Positions 44,769 to 53,690 of a stretch of 64,000 nucleotides of DNA are shown in pieces. The stretch comes from GCA-2728135 sp002728135 (GTDB lineage Bacteria > Pseudomonadota > Alphaproteobacteria > UBA828). The first letter of the stretch is position 1. Each line of letters begins with the position of its first letter. The translations under genes and the position numbers were made by a program. Location: assembly GCA_963997635.1 (NCBI GenBank), contig CAXEND010000013.1, positions 3,673 through 67,672 of the forward strand, read 5' to 3'. Below the pieces are notes generated by a model, which was not told the DNA's origin, ran no database searches, and was given only the letters and a program-made list of their open reading frames with translations.

Positions 44769-46111
44769 TTAATTGGAGCCAAGCAATTCAGAATATTGAG
44801 AATAAAAATTCACAGGGTACCGCAGTAATTTTTCCCATCATAGAATTACATAAGGGCAAAAAATTAGCTCACAGATGTCCAGAGGCTAGAATAGCAGAAT
44901 CTGTATGCTTAGTAAAAGCAATTGGCCTTAAACCTTTATATACAGAAACTATAAATTTAAATTCGCCAAAGTCTTCGACTCTCATAGGAACTGGAAAGTT
45001 AGATACTTTAACAAAAGTAATAGATCTTTATAAAATTGAAATAGTTGTAATTGATAGTCATCTAAATGCTATCCAGCAGAGAAATTTAGAAAAGAAGCTA
45101 CAAGTTAAAGTAATTGACAGAACAGCTTTAATTCTTGAAATATTTGCTGCTAGAGCAAGAACGAAGGAAGGCCGATTACAGGTTGAACTTGCCGCACTCA
45201 CTTACCAACGAAGTAGATTGGTAAGGTCTTGGACGCATCTAGAACGCCAAAGAGGTGGATTTGGATTTCTAGGTGGACCAGGTGAAACACAAATAGAAGC
45301 AGATAAAAGACAAATTGATGTAAGAATTAAAAAAATTAAACAATCCTTATCTCAAGTTGTAAAAACAAGAAAATTACATAGATCTGCCCGCCAAAGGATA
45401 CCATATCCAATTATCGCACTCGTTGGATATACTAATGCGGGAAAATCAACATTATTTAATCAACTCACAGGTGCATCTGTTAAAGTCGCCGATCAACTTT
45501 TCGCCACTCTTGATCCTACTATGCGTGCACTAACGCTCCCTTGTGGTCAAAAGTGTATATTGTCTGACACTGTAGGTTTTGTCTCCGAACTTCCACATGA
45601 TCTGATTTCAGCATTCAGAGCTACATTAGAAGAAGTAGTAACAGCCGATATAATCGTTCATGTCCGCGATATTTCTCACATAGAGACAAAAAATCAGAAA
45701 TTAGACGTAATGCAAGTACTAGCGGACCTTGGTTTGGAAAATAAAACTGGAAATAATCAAATAATAGAGGTTTGGAATAAAATTGACTGCATTACAGAAT
45801 CTACAAAAAACTCATTAAGATCTAGGACATATAAAGATTCATTGCACAGAAAAATAATGGTATCGGCCACAAATGGTGAGGGGATTAGGGCTTTGATTGA
45901 TGAAATCAGTCTTAGTTTACAAAAAAATAAAAAAATTATTACAGCATGTGTACCTATAATTAATGGTGCTATACAGGCATTAATTCATCAAAAGGGCCAA
46001 GTGCTTGAAACAAAGAGTAATGATGAATTCACTTGGCTAACTGTCAGATTGCAGGATAGTGATATAGCTCGTATCAGCACCCAAAAAGACGTCATTATTT
46101 ACCATCACTGA
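44768..46111 (+). CDS. hflX: Ribosome-splitting GTPase HflX, probable ATT start
   Basis: A GTPase that binds the large subunit and rescues or splits stalled ribosomes. The conserved sequence begins well upstream of the first NTG codon in frame (TTG 45218). Codons from 44768 read a normal HflX N-domain: GTAVIFPI, RCPEARIAESV, STLIGTGKLDTL. The glycine-rich linker RQRGGFGFLGGPGETQIE and the G-domain (GYTNAGKST, DTVGF, NKID) follow. No ATG, GTG, TTG or CTG occurs in the first 150 codons. ATT 44768, overlapping the hfq stop by one base, is the best start and gives 447 residues. A sequence error at this site is the alternative. Confidence 0.9.
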   Translation: MNWSQAIQNIENKNSQGTAVIFPIIELHKGKKLAHRCPEARIAESVCLVKAIGLKPLYTETINLNSPKSSTLIGTGKLDTLTKVIDLYKIEIVVIDSHLNAIQQRNLEKKLQVKVIDRTALILEIFAARARTKEGRLQVELAALTYQRSRLVRSWTHLERQRGGFGFLGGPGETQIEADKRQIDVRIKKIKQSLSQVVKTRKLHRSARQRIPYPIIALVGYTNAGKSTLFNQLTGASVKVADQLFATLDPTMRALTLPCGQKCILSDTVGFVSELPHDLISAFRATLEEVVTADIIVHVRDISHIETKNQKLDVMQVLADLGLENKTGNNQIIEVWNKIDCITESTKNSLRSRTYKDSLHRKIMVSATNGEGIRALIDEISLSLQKNKKIITACVPIINGAIQALIHQKGQVLETKSNDEFTWLTVRLQDSDIARISTQKDVIIYHH

Positions 46112-46174
46112 ATAAACAGACATAAAAAATGAAGAATTAAGGCTTTAATATTTAAAAATCATGCATCTAACTGG

Positions 46175-46203
46175 TTGACACTAAGTATTTACCCTCCATA
46201 TAT
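46175..46203 (+). promoter_or_regulatory. Sigma-70-type promoter of groES-groEL
   Basis: A perfect TTGACA at 46175-46180 is followed by an AT-rich -10 region at 46198-46204 (ATATAT or TATATA, spacer 17 or 18). Transcription would start near 46210, inside the CIRCE element, which is the usual arrangement for HrcA control. Confidence 0.65.
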
Positions 46204-46208
46204 ATCGA

Positions 46209-46235
46209 TTAGCACTCTGTGGTCTTGAGTGCTAG
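46209..46235 (+). promoter_or_regulatory. CIRCE operator (HrcA binding site)
   Basis: TTAGCACTC, nine bases, GAGTGCTAG. This matches the CIRCE consensus (TTAGCACTC-N9-GAGTGCTAA) except for the last base. It lies 55 bases before the groES start and overlaps the expected transcription start. HrcA repressor binds this element in many bacteria, so heat-shock derepression of groES-groEL is expected. Confidence 0.95.
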
Positions 46236-46290
46236 GTATAAATAAATAATTTTTTTAGATTTAAGTTATGTAAATTTGGGAGATAACCCT

Positions 46291-46578
46291 ATGAATTTAA
46301 AACCCCTTCATGACCGCGTTGTGGTTAAACGAATAGAAGAAGAAACAAAAACTGCTGGTGGAATTATTATTCCTGATAGTGCTCAAGAGAAACCAGCCCA
46401 AGGAAAAATCCTTGCTGTAGGGCCTGGTTCTAGAGGCGAAGACGGTAAAATACAAACTATGGACGTAAAAAAAGGCGACAATGTACTTTTTGGAAAATTT
46501 TCAGGAACAGAAGTCAAAGTTAATGGTGAAGACCTGATAATTATGAAAGAAAGCGACATTATGGGTATTATTGGTTAA
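46291..46578 (+). CDS. groES: Co-chaperonin GroES
   Basis: The heptameric lid of the GroEL folding chamber. The ATG at 46291 has GGGAG at a good distance and gives 95 residues starting MNLKPLHDRVVV. A TTG at 46276 would place the ribosome site inside the gene. The mobile loop (EEETKTAGGIIIPDSAQEK) and C-terminal DLIIMKESDIMGIIG are normal. It is preceded by CIRCE and followed by groEL after 42 bases. Confidence 0.98.
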   Translation: MNLKPLHDRVVVKRIEEETKTAGGIIIPDSAQEKPAQGKILAVGPGSRGEDGKIQTMDVKKGDNVLFGKFSGTEVKVNGEDLIIMKESDIMGIIG

Positions 46579-46620
46579 AAGATAATTAATTATAATCAAA
46601 CAAAAATGGAATAACTGATC

Positions 46621-48270
46621 ATGACTGCACGATTTCTCTCTTTTTCAGACCAAGCAAGGGAACGCATGCTACACGGCGTCGATATTTTAACAGACGCGGT
46701 CAAAGTAACTCTTGGCCCCAAAGGCAGAAACGTTCTATTTGAGACAAATATGGGGCAATTACGTGTCACCAAAGATGGTGTAACGGTTGCAAAAGAAATA
46801 GAGCTTAAAGATCGTACAGCAAACATGGGAGCTCAAATAGTCAAGGAAGCCGCGAACCGAACAGCTGAAATTGCTGGAGATGGTACCAGCACATCAACTA
46901 TTCTAGCTCACGCTCTCATACATGAAGGGTCAAAAGCAGTAACATCAGGAATGAATCCCATGGACTTAAAACGTGGGATTGATCTTGCTGTTGCAAAAGC
47001 CATAAAACATATATTGTCAAAGGCAAAACCTGTTGCTAATCATGATCAAATTACTCGGGTCGGGACCGTAGCCTCTAATAACAATAAAGAAGTTGGAGAA
47101 ATGATCTCTAAAGCGATGAAAGAGGTGGGAGAAGACGGCGTCATAACAGTAGAAGAGGGTTCAGGAAGAGAAAATGAACTCGAAATTGTAGAGGGTATGC
47201 GTTTAGATAAAGGTTTCATTTCACCTTACTTTGTAACTGAAAAAAATGGTTTGGTTTCTAACCTTTTAGACGCGTATATATTAATTGCAGATCATAAAAT
47301 ATCCGACGCTAAAGCACTTATTAATTTAATGGAAAAAGTAACCTCGGAAGGTAAAGGGCGTTCACTATTTATAATAGCTGATGATGTTGAAGGTGATTCT
47401 CTTGCAGCAATGGTAGTAAACCACATGCGAGGTGTCCTTAAGTGTGCAGCAATAAAAGCACCTTCTTTTGGTGACCGGAGAAAAGGAATATTAGAAGACA
47501 TTGCTATTCTAACTGGAGGAAAAGTTTTAACCGAAGAACTCGGCTCAAAATTAGAAGATCTAAATCTGAATGAACTTGGAAATGCAAAAAGAATAGAGAT
47601 GGACAAAGACGAAACCATGATTGTGGGTGCAAAAGGAAGCAACCAATCAGTAAAAGATCGTTGCGATCAAATTAGACGGGCTATGGCATCTGAAGATTCT
47701 GAATATGAAAAGGAAAGATATCAAGAACGTCTAGCGCGTCTCGTAGGTGGAGTAGCTATCTTACGTATAGGCGGATCTAGCGAAGCTGAAGTGAAAGAGA
47801 AAAAAGACTTAGTTGACGATGCTCTCCATGCAACACGTTGTGCTGTAGAAGAGGGGATAGTTCCTGGGGGAGGAGTTGCCCTGCTATACGCATCTAAATC
47901 ACTTAAACGACTTAAGGGTGAAAATTCTGACCAAGATCGAGGGATTGAGATTGTTAGAGAGGCTCTTTCAGCTTCAGTGAAAGCTATAGCAGATAATGCT
48001 GGTGCAAAAGGAGAACTTGTAGCCAGCAAACTCTTAGATCAAAAAGATCAAGAATATGGTTACGATGCAGCAATAGGAAAATACTGTAACCTTGTTAAAG
48101 CTGGAATCATTGACCCTGCAAAAGTAGTCAGAACAGCCTTACTAGATGCTGCATCAGTCGCAAACTCAATAATAACTGCAGAAGCAGCTATAGTTGAAGA
48201 TGATACCGCACATGAAGTAGAAGAAGATGAGGAGGACAAATACATAGGAACTGCGTACGATAATTACTAA
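46621..48270 (+). CDS. groEL: Chaperonin GroEL with acidic, non-GGM tail
   Basis: The ATP-driven folding chamber, 549 residues. ATPase residues are kept: TKDG near residue 52, AGDGTSTS (usual AGDGTTT) near 87, and VDDALHATR near 400. VTLGPKGRNV and PSFGDRRKGILEDIAILTGG are also clear. Several positions differ from typical alphaproteobacterial GroEL (for example DHKISDAKALINLMEKV). The C-terminus ends EEDEEDKYIGTAYDNY, without the glycine-methionine repeats found in most GroEL proteins. It may be a specialised paralog or the only copy. Confidence 0.96.
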   Translation: MTARFLSFSDQARERMLHGVDILTDAVKVTLGPKGRNVLFETNMGQLRVTKDGVTVAKEIELKDRTANMGAQIVKEAANRTAEIAGDGTSTSTILAHALIHEGSKAVTSGMNPMDLKRGIDLAVAKAIKHILSKAKPVANHDQITRVGTVASNNNKEVGEMISKAMKEVGEDGVITVEEGSGRENELEIVEGMRLDKGFISPYFVTEKNGLVSNLLDAYILIADHKISDAKALINLMEKVTSEGKGRSLFIIADDVEGDSLAAMVVNHMRGVLKCAAIKAPSFGDRRKGILEDIAILTGGKVLTEELGSKLEDLNLNELGNAKRIEMDKDETMIVGAKGSNQSVKDRCDQIRRAMASEDSEYEKERYQERLARLVGGVAILRIGGSSEAEVKEKKDLVDDALHATRCAVEEGIVPGGGVALLYASKSLKRLKGENSDQDRGIEIVREALSASVKAIADNAGAKGELVASKLLDQKDQEYGYDAAIGKYCNLVKAGIIDPAKVVRTALLDAASVANSIITAEAAIVEDDTAHEVEEDEEDKYIGTAYDNY

Positions 48271-48280
48271 AATTCCTTCT

Positions 48281-48308
48281 AACACTTCAATTTTCAAGTG
48301 TTATGTTT
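48281..48308 (+). terminator. Possible terminator after groEL
   Basis: AACACTT (48281-48287) pairs with AAGTGTT (48296-48302) around an eight-base loop, 11 bases after the groEL stop, followed by a short T-rich run (ATGTTTTG). The stem is weak. A second small hairpin, CAGGG-T6-CCCTG, lies at 48337-48352, just before the end of the convergent mazG. Confidence 0.4.
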
Positions 48309-48360
48309 TGATTTAAGTCTTATTAGTGTGTGGTAACAGGGTTTTTTCCCTGAAAGGTTT

Positions 48361-49269
48361 CTAATCACTATGTTTTTTAACTTTTAACCAAATTTCATTT
48401 AGCTCATCATCACTAAGTTCTTTAATTTCTTTATTTTTTTTCTTAACTATATGCTCTAACTTCCTGAATCTATTCTCAAACTTTAAGTTAGCATCTTGCA
48501 ATAAAGTTTCTGAGTTTGAATTAAGTTTTCTGGCAAGATTAACACATGAAAACAAAAGATCTCCAAGCTCCTCCTGAAGAGAATCTTGATAAGCAGATTT
48601 GTTGTTACCAATTTTGGTCGACCTAGACGGATTGGAACCATCACTAAGTGTTTGATTTTCCATATGCATTATTGCATTATAAACTTCCATAAGTTCTTCA
48701 TTTACTTTTTGATATGCACCAAACCAATCAGGCCAGTCAAACCCAATACGAGATGCTCTTTTCTGAAGTTTTTCAGCACGAATTAAAGCAGGGAAAACAT
48801 CTGGCACATCATCAAGAGCACTTAGGTCTTTATCAGAACTGCTAGCTTTTATCCTACGTTCAAGTTCCTTAGTATCTTCCCATTTATTTTCATGAGTTTT
48901 TTCAGAAGAGGGAGGAGTCTGACCTGAAAAAACATGCGGATGCCTCTTAACCATTTTCTCGGATATATGATTAGCAACTTCATTAAATGTAAAAATATTT
49001 TTTTCTTCTGCAATTCTGGAAATGAATACAACTTGAAACAAAAGATCTCCTAATTCCTCCTTAAGCCCAGACATATCTGAATTACGAATTGCAGCTATAA
49101 CTTCATATGCCTCTTCAATAATATATTTAATTAGAGATTCAAAAGTCTGAGATAGATCCCACTCACAACCATCTGTGGGTGACCTCAATTGTTCCATAGT
49201 ATTTAAAAGCTTTAAAATACCAGAGTTTTCATTGATAATATCGTTTGAGGACCCATTACTTCTTGACAT
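48361..49269 (-). CDS. mazG: Nucleoside triphosphate pyrophosphohydrolase MazG
   Basis: Hydrolyses NTPs to NMPs and pyrophosphate, clearing abnormal nucleotides. It has 302 residues in two tandem MazG domains. The N-terminal one has CEWDLSQTFESL, the metal-binding EEAYEVIAAI and ELGDLLFQVVF. The C-terminal one has FDWPDWFGAYQKVNEELMEV and EELGDLLFSCVNLAR. An extra polar stretch (about residues 205-230) between them makes it longer than the E. coli protein. It is the last gene of the minus-strand run and converges on groEL. Confidence 0.95.
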   Translation of the reverse strand: MSRSNGSSNDIINENSGILKLLNTMEQLRSPTDGCEWDLSQTFESLIKYIIEEAYEVIAAIRNSDMSGLKEELGDLLFQVVFISRIAEEKNIFTFNEVANHISEKMVKRHPHVFSGQTPPSSEKTHENKWEDTKELERRIKASSSDKDLSALDDVPDVFPALIRAEKLQKRASRIGFDWPDWFGAYQKVNEELMEVYNAIMHMENQTLSDGSNPSRSTKIGNNKSAYQDSLQEELGDLLFSCVNLARKLNSNSETLLQDANLKFENRFRKLEHIVKKKNKEIKELSDDELNEIWLKVKKHSD

Positions 49270-49301
49270 ATTTATATACCTAAATCTAAAACTATAATAC
49301 G

Positions 49302-49317
49302 CATAATATATATTATG
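49302..49317. repeat. 16-base perfect palindrome upstream of mazG
   Basis: CATAATATATATTATG lies 33 bases before the mazG ATG in the 60-base gap to the MBL gene. It is AT-rich and could be an operator or part of a promoter. No protein can be assigned. Confidence 0.3.
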
Positions 49318-49329
49318 TTAAATAATATA

Positions 49330-50118
49330 TTAGTCTATATTAATTAACATACCATCATAACCAGGAACTACATTCTCTGGAGTTTCCTCTAACAGTTTGT
49401 CATAATCTAACTGATGAGACATATGAGTTAATACAGCTAATTTTGGCTCAACATATTTAATATACGATAAAGTATTAGGTAAATTTGAATGTGTAGGATG
49501 GTTATCGTACCCCAAACAATCTATTATCCAAAGATTTATACCCTTTAAGCTCTCTAATATATTTACTTCTATATGGTTAAAATCAGTTGAATAAGCTATT
49601 TTGGAGTCAAATATGTAACCAGTAGTAGTTTGATTACCATGCGTTTGTTTAAAATGTTCAACTTTTAGGCCATTTATACATATATGGTCTTCTTTATCTG
49701 ACATTAATTCCTTAGCAATTAGTGCTGGTCTGGTCCAATAATTATTTAGTATCTCACCTTTTTTTATAAAAGCATAATCAAAGCGTTGTTTTATTAAACG
49801 CAGTGTGTCTGCACTACCAAATGCCTCAATTGGGGATTTCTTCATAAAATTTATGGACCTTAAGTCATCTATGCCATGAACATGGTCTGCATGAGCATGA
49901 GTGTACAAAACAGCATCTATATTACTAATCCCAGCTGATAACAACTGCATGCGTAAGTCAGGTGGCGTATCCAGAAGTATTTTAGCATCTGCACTTTCAA
50001 CAATAGCTGAAACTCTTGTTCTCTTATTGCGTATATTATTGGACCTACACACATTACAAGCACACCCAACCATGGGCACTCCACTTGAAGTTCCACAACC
50101 TAAAATTCTAATTTTCAT
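49330..50118 (-). CDS. MBL-fold metal-dependent hydrolase (PhnP-like)
   Basis: A metallo-beta-lactamase-fold hydrolase of 262 residues. Its start LGCGTSSGVPMVGC and the cysteine set in CACNVCRS resemble PhnP-type phosphodiesterases with a structural zinc. The metal site is THAHADHVHGIDD (about residues 75-87), with later histidines in KQTHGNQTTTGY and VLTHMSHQ. Proposed role is cyclic phosphodiester hydrolysis; the substrate is unknown. It overlaps the tatD stop by one base (TAATG). The metG-tatD-MBL order is widely conserved in the class. Confidence 0.9.
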   Translation of the reverse strand: MKIRILGCGTSSGVPMVGCACNVCRSNNIRNKRTRVSAIVESADAKILLDTPPDLRMQLLSAGISNIDAVLYTHAHADHVHGIDDLRSINFMKKSPIEAFGSADTLRLIKQRFDYAFIKKGEILNNYWTRPALIAKELMSDKEDHICINGLKVEHFKQTHGNQTTTGYIFDSKIAYSTDFNHIEVNILESLKGINLWIIDCLGYDNHPTHSNLPNTLSYIKYVEPKLAVLTHMSHQLDYDKLLEETPENVVPGYDGMLINID

Positions 50119-50912
50119 TATTTATCAATATCTTCTACGCTTGCCTTACTAAATAATCTAAAGAAATTATCTGTCGTAATAGAAGCCATTTCTTCCGTGG
50201 TTATATTTTTTAGTTCTGCTACTATTTTCAATGTTTCAGTTACATATGCTGGCTCGTTCCTTTTACCTCTATGGGGAACAGGTGCTAAATAGGGAGAATC
50301 TGTCTCTACTAAAATTCTCTCTAAAGGTAGACTAGAGCAGATTTCTCTTATGTTTGATGCATTTTTAAAAGTTACTATGCCCGATAAAGATATATAGAAT
50401 CCTAATTCAAGTGCACAATCCGCTAATGAGGACCCTCCACTAAAACAATGTATTACCCCCTTTAATTCACCCTCTTTGCATGAACTTTTTAAAATTTTAC
50501 AAGTTTCTTCTTCCGCATCACGTGTATGCACAATTACTGGTAAACCTATTTCCTTTGATGCATCAAGGTGTTTTATAAAACTTTCAATTTGCAGCCCTCT
50601 AGGTGCATGGTCATAGTAAAAATCTAAACCAGTTTCTCCAATACCTATAACACGATCTCTATTGGCTAATGTTACAATATCATCAATTGTAAACGGACTA
50701 GACTCTTCCACATTGTGTGGATGAACTCCAACTGAACACCAAATACCCTTATAAGATTTAGCAATTGACCAGATATTTTCGAATTCCTCAAGTCTTGTGC
50801 AAATGGTTTGCAACCCTTTGACAGAATTAGAATGAGCCCTTTTAATGACACTACAAAAATCTTTATCAAAATCCTCAAAATCTAGATGACAATGACTATC
50901 TATAACTATCAC
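50118..50912 (-). CDS. tatD: TatD-family 3'-5' deoxyribonuclease
   Basis: A metal-dependent nuclease of the TatD family. GTG 50912 is chosen because GAGGA lies eight bases upstream and the protein then begins MIVIDSHCHLDF, the family start, giving 264 residues. GTG 50933, inside metG, would add seven residues. Metal-binding motifs are SHCHLDF, GETGLDFYYD, VIVHTRDAEEE, GVIHCFSGG and VETDSPYLAP. It lies between metG and the MBL gene. Confidence 0.95.
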   Translation of the reverse strand: MIVIDSHCHLDFEDFDKDFCSVIKRAHSNSVKGLQTICTRLEEFENIWSIAKSYKGIWCSVGVHPHNVEESSPFTIDDIVTLANRDRVIGIGETGLDFYYDHAPRGLQIESFIKHLDASKEIGLPVIVHTRDAEEETCKILKSSCKEGELKGVIHCFSGGSSLADCALELGFYISLSGIVTFKNASNIREICSSLPLERILVETDSPYLAPVPHRGKRNEPAYVTETLKIVAELKNITTEEMASITTDNFFRLFSKASVEDIDK

Positions 50913-50916
50913 GTTA

Positions 50917-52533
50917 CTAATCCTCAAATTCACAAATATATTTTGGAAATATAGCGACTGGTTTTGGTAACTTACTATCAGGCCTCAGAGAATATTTTTG
51001 ACAGATATCTCCTTCATTATCTTCATGTAAATTTACTATATTCCTCTCATCAAGAGGAATATTTAATTGATCTAACAATCTATCCATGGACTGAGGCATA
51101 AACGGTTTAAGTATAATAGCTAAGTTTCTTATTGTTTCAGCCTGTAACCATAGGATTGTTCCCATACCAGATTTATTTTTTTTCTTGAGCTTCCATGGCT
51201 CATCTTTATCAATTGATCTATTTGCCTCTCTAACCACCTCCCAGATTCGATCTAGTGCCTCATTAAAAGCTTGCTTATGAATAAGTGGAGAAACTTTGGA
51301 TAGTAGATTTTGTGATAAACTAAGGGTTTCAAACGATTTAAAATTACATTCAGCATTTTTTTGAGGATACGGAACAACTCCCTCAAAATTTTTTGAAATC
51401 ATTGATAATACACGCTGTGCTAAATTACCGAAATCATTTGCAAGATCTTTATTAATCCTCGTCACCATAGAAGCATGGGAAAAATCACCATCATTACCAA
51501 ACGGAACCTCTCGGAGTAAGAAATAACGAACAGCATCTACCCCATATTTTCTAACAATTACCTCCGGATCTATTACGTTACCTAATGATTTAGAGATTTT
51601 TTGTCCTTCATTAGTCCACCAACCATGAGCAAAAACCCTTTGGGGCGGCTCAATTCCTGCAGACATTAAGAATGCAGGCCAGTAAACTGCATGAAAACGG
51701 AGAATATCCTTGCCAACCATATGCAGTGATGCAGGCCAATACTTGTTCCATTTATCAGATGTGATTTCAGGAAAGTTTATGCCAGTAATATAATTTGTAA
51801 GTGCATCAAGCCAGACATACATTATGTGAGAATCGTCGTCTGGAACAGGGATTCCCCATGAAAAACTCGTGCGTGATATTGATAAATCACGGAGTCCTCC
51901 TTTAACAAAACTTATCACTTCATTCCGCCTACTTTGTGGAGCAACAAATTCTGGATTATTTTCGTAGAATTCTAGAAGTTTATCTTGCCACGCTGATAAT
52001 CTAAAAAAATAACTAGGTTCCTCTACCCATTCGACTGATGCACCTGTAGGTGCCAAATAATTAGACGGATTTTTAGTGTCTTTAATAAGTTCTGACTCAT
52101 CATAGAATGCTTCATCTCTAACAGAATACCAACCATCATATTTACCGAGATAAATGTTGGAATCTTGACCATTAGGAGTTTTACCGTCTGAAATTCTTTT
52201 CCAGAGTGCTTGACATGATTTTATGTGTCTTGCCTCTGTGGTTCGGATAAAGTCATCATTTGAAAAATCCATTAACTCACTCAGTTTACGGAATCTTTTA
52301 GAAACCTCATCTACAAATTTCTGAGGATCTAAATTATGTTGTTTTGCAGACTTTTCTACTTTTTGGCCGTGCTCATCAGTTCCTGTTAGAAACATGACCT
52401 CACTTCCTTCGGAACGAAGGAAACGTGCTATTACATCACATGCAAGGCTTGTATATGCATGCCCAATATGAGGGGAATCATTCACATAATAAATAGGTGT
52501 AGTTAGAAAATAAGGTGTTGAGCTTGGTGACAT
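50917..52533 (-). CDS. metG: Methionine--tRNA ligase
   Basis: Charges tRNA-Met for initiation and elongation. It is a class I synthetase of 538 residues. The HIGH motif is His22-His25 (PHIGHAYTS) and the KMSKS motif is KISKSLGN near residue 312. The zinc-knuckle cysteines of the long form are absent (CP region reads KYDGWYSVRDEAFY), and there is no C-terminal EMAPII-like dimer domain. Both absences are common in alphaproteobacteria. It sits between holB and tatD. Confidence 0.97.
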   Translation of the reverse strand: MSPSSTPYFLTTPIYYVNDSPHIGHAYTSLACDVIARFLRSEGSEVMFLTGTDEHGQKVEKSAKQHNLDPQKFVDEVSKRFRKLSELMDFSNDDFIRTTEARHIKSCQALWKRISDGKTPNGQDSNIYLGKYDGWYSVRDEAFYDESELIKDTKNPSNYLAPTGASVEWVEEPSYFFRLSAWQDKLLEFYENNPEFVAPQSRRNEVISFVKGGLRDLSISRTSFSWGIPVPDDDSHIMYVWLDALTNYITGINFPEITSDKWNKYWPASLHMVGKDILRFHAVYWPAFLMSAGIEPPQRVFAHGWWTNEGQKISKSLGNVIDPEVIVRKYGVDAVRYFLLREVPFGNDGDFSHASMVTRINKDLANDFGNLAQRVLSMISKNFEGVVPYPQKNAECNFKSFETLSLSQNLLSKVSPLIHKQAFNEALDRIWEVVREANRSIDKDEPWKLKKKNKSGMGTILWLQAETIRNLAIILKPFMPQSMDRLLDQLNIPLDERNIVNLHEDNEGDICQKYSLRPDSKLPKPVAIFPKYICEFED

Positions 52534-52566
52534 ATATAACTCCTAAGGGGATTTTTCCAAGCACTA

Positions 52567-53658
52567 CTATATGCGTGCCATACGGGATAATAATGTAAAA
52601 GCATTAAACAGAGTTTGTTTTCTCTCCATATTAAGAGATTCAGAACTTGTTAATATTATTCGAACTTTTTCCCATACCTCTGCCCATTGATCAAGCGAAT
52701 GTCTATAGGCATGGATACTTTTTATTAATGGTGATTCATTTGGAAGAAGTTCATATTTAGAACTATTATTTTTATTCCCTGATACAGCTCGACAAATTGC
52801 CGAGGACAACGTCCAGAGTATAATATCTGATATTGCGGCAAATATTTCAGCTCCATCTTTGCGCCCTACTCTGTCAACCAGTTTGTTTATTCCACCCCAA
52901 TCAAGATCAGGTAAACTCAAAATTAGCTCTACAACTGTTTGAAAAAATTCAATTCCTCCTTGATTAAGCAAATTAAGCCCATAGCCAGGGCTTCCATCAG
53001 AAATTTGCACCAAAGCACTAAAATTATATTCACTTAATTCCATACAGCTTGGATTTAAATTAAAAACTTTCTCAACATTTGATTCATTTAACCTTTTAAA
53101 ATTTATGAACCTGCACCTTGATCTTGTGGTTGGAAGTAATTTATCTAGAGAATGGGTAACAAGTATAAACACTGACTTATAAGGTGTTTCTTCTATATGT
53201 TTAAGAAGTGCATTTTCTGCAGAACTATTAAGAAAATCTGCACCATCAATAATTACAATTTTCCATGAAGACTCACCCGAGGTTAAACTCAAAAATCTAT
53301 TTAGCCTTCTTACGTCATTAATGACTATTTCATTTCTTAAAATACCTTGTTCATTCTCAGTCAACTCAAGTGTAAATAAATCCGAATGTGTTCCCGCAGA
53401 AATCCTTTTAAAAGTCGATGAATTGGGATCAACCCATAGACCTTCTTGGTTTGAAATATATTCATTCTCTTTAGCTAATATGAAGCGAGCCAAACGATAA
53501 CCAAGTGTTGCCTTTCCAATACCTTTAGGACCAGAAAAAATCCATGCGTTAGGGATATTCCCGTTATTCCATGAATGAATTAATTCTTTTTCGGCCTCTG
53601 CATGCCCTATTAATTCAGATTGATCTCTGCAACTATAATTAAGCATTGATATAACCAT
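52567..53658 (-). CDS. holB: DNA polymerase III subunit delta prime
   Basis: A clamp-loader subunit of 363 residues. The N-terminal AAA+ domain has a P-loop GPKGIGKATLGY (about residues 44-55), a sensor 1 region FILVTHSLDKLLPTTRSRC and the SRC motif. The C-terminal part is diverged helical sequence. It lies downstream of tmk, the usual tmk-holB pair. ATG at 53646 is an alternative start that trims four residues. Confidence 0.93.
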   Translation of the reverse strand: MVISMLNYSCRDQSELIGHAEAEKELIHSWNNGNIPNAWIFSGPKGIGKATLGYRLARFILAKENEYISNQEGLWVDPNSSTFKRISAGTHSDLFTLELTENEQGILRNEIVINDVRRLNRFLSLTSGESSWKIVIIDGADFLNSSAENALLKHIEETPYKSVFILVTHSLDKLLPTTRSRCRFINFKRLNESNVEKVFNLNPSCMELSEYNFSALVQISDGSPGYGLNLLNQGGIEFFQTVVELILSLPDLDWGGINKLVDRVGRKDGAEIFAAISDIILWTLSSAICRAVSGNKNNSSKYELLPNESPLIKSIHAYRHSLDQWAEVWEKVRIILTSSESLNMERKQTLFNAFTLLSRMARI

Positions 53659-53690
53659 AAGATATAAGAATTATAATAATTAAATTACTT

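Noticed and set aside
48337..48352. CAGGG-T6-CCCTG hairpin between groEL and mazG as a terminator
   Set aside because: The stem is only five bases and no T-run follows on either strand; noted but not called.
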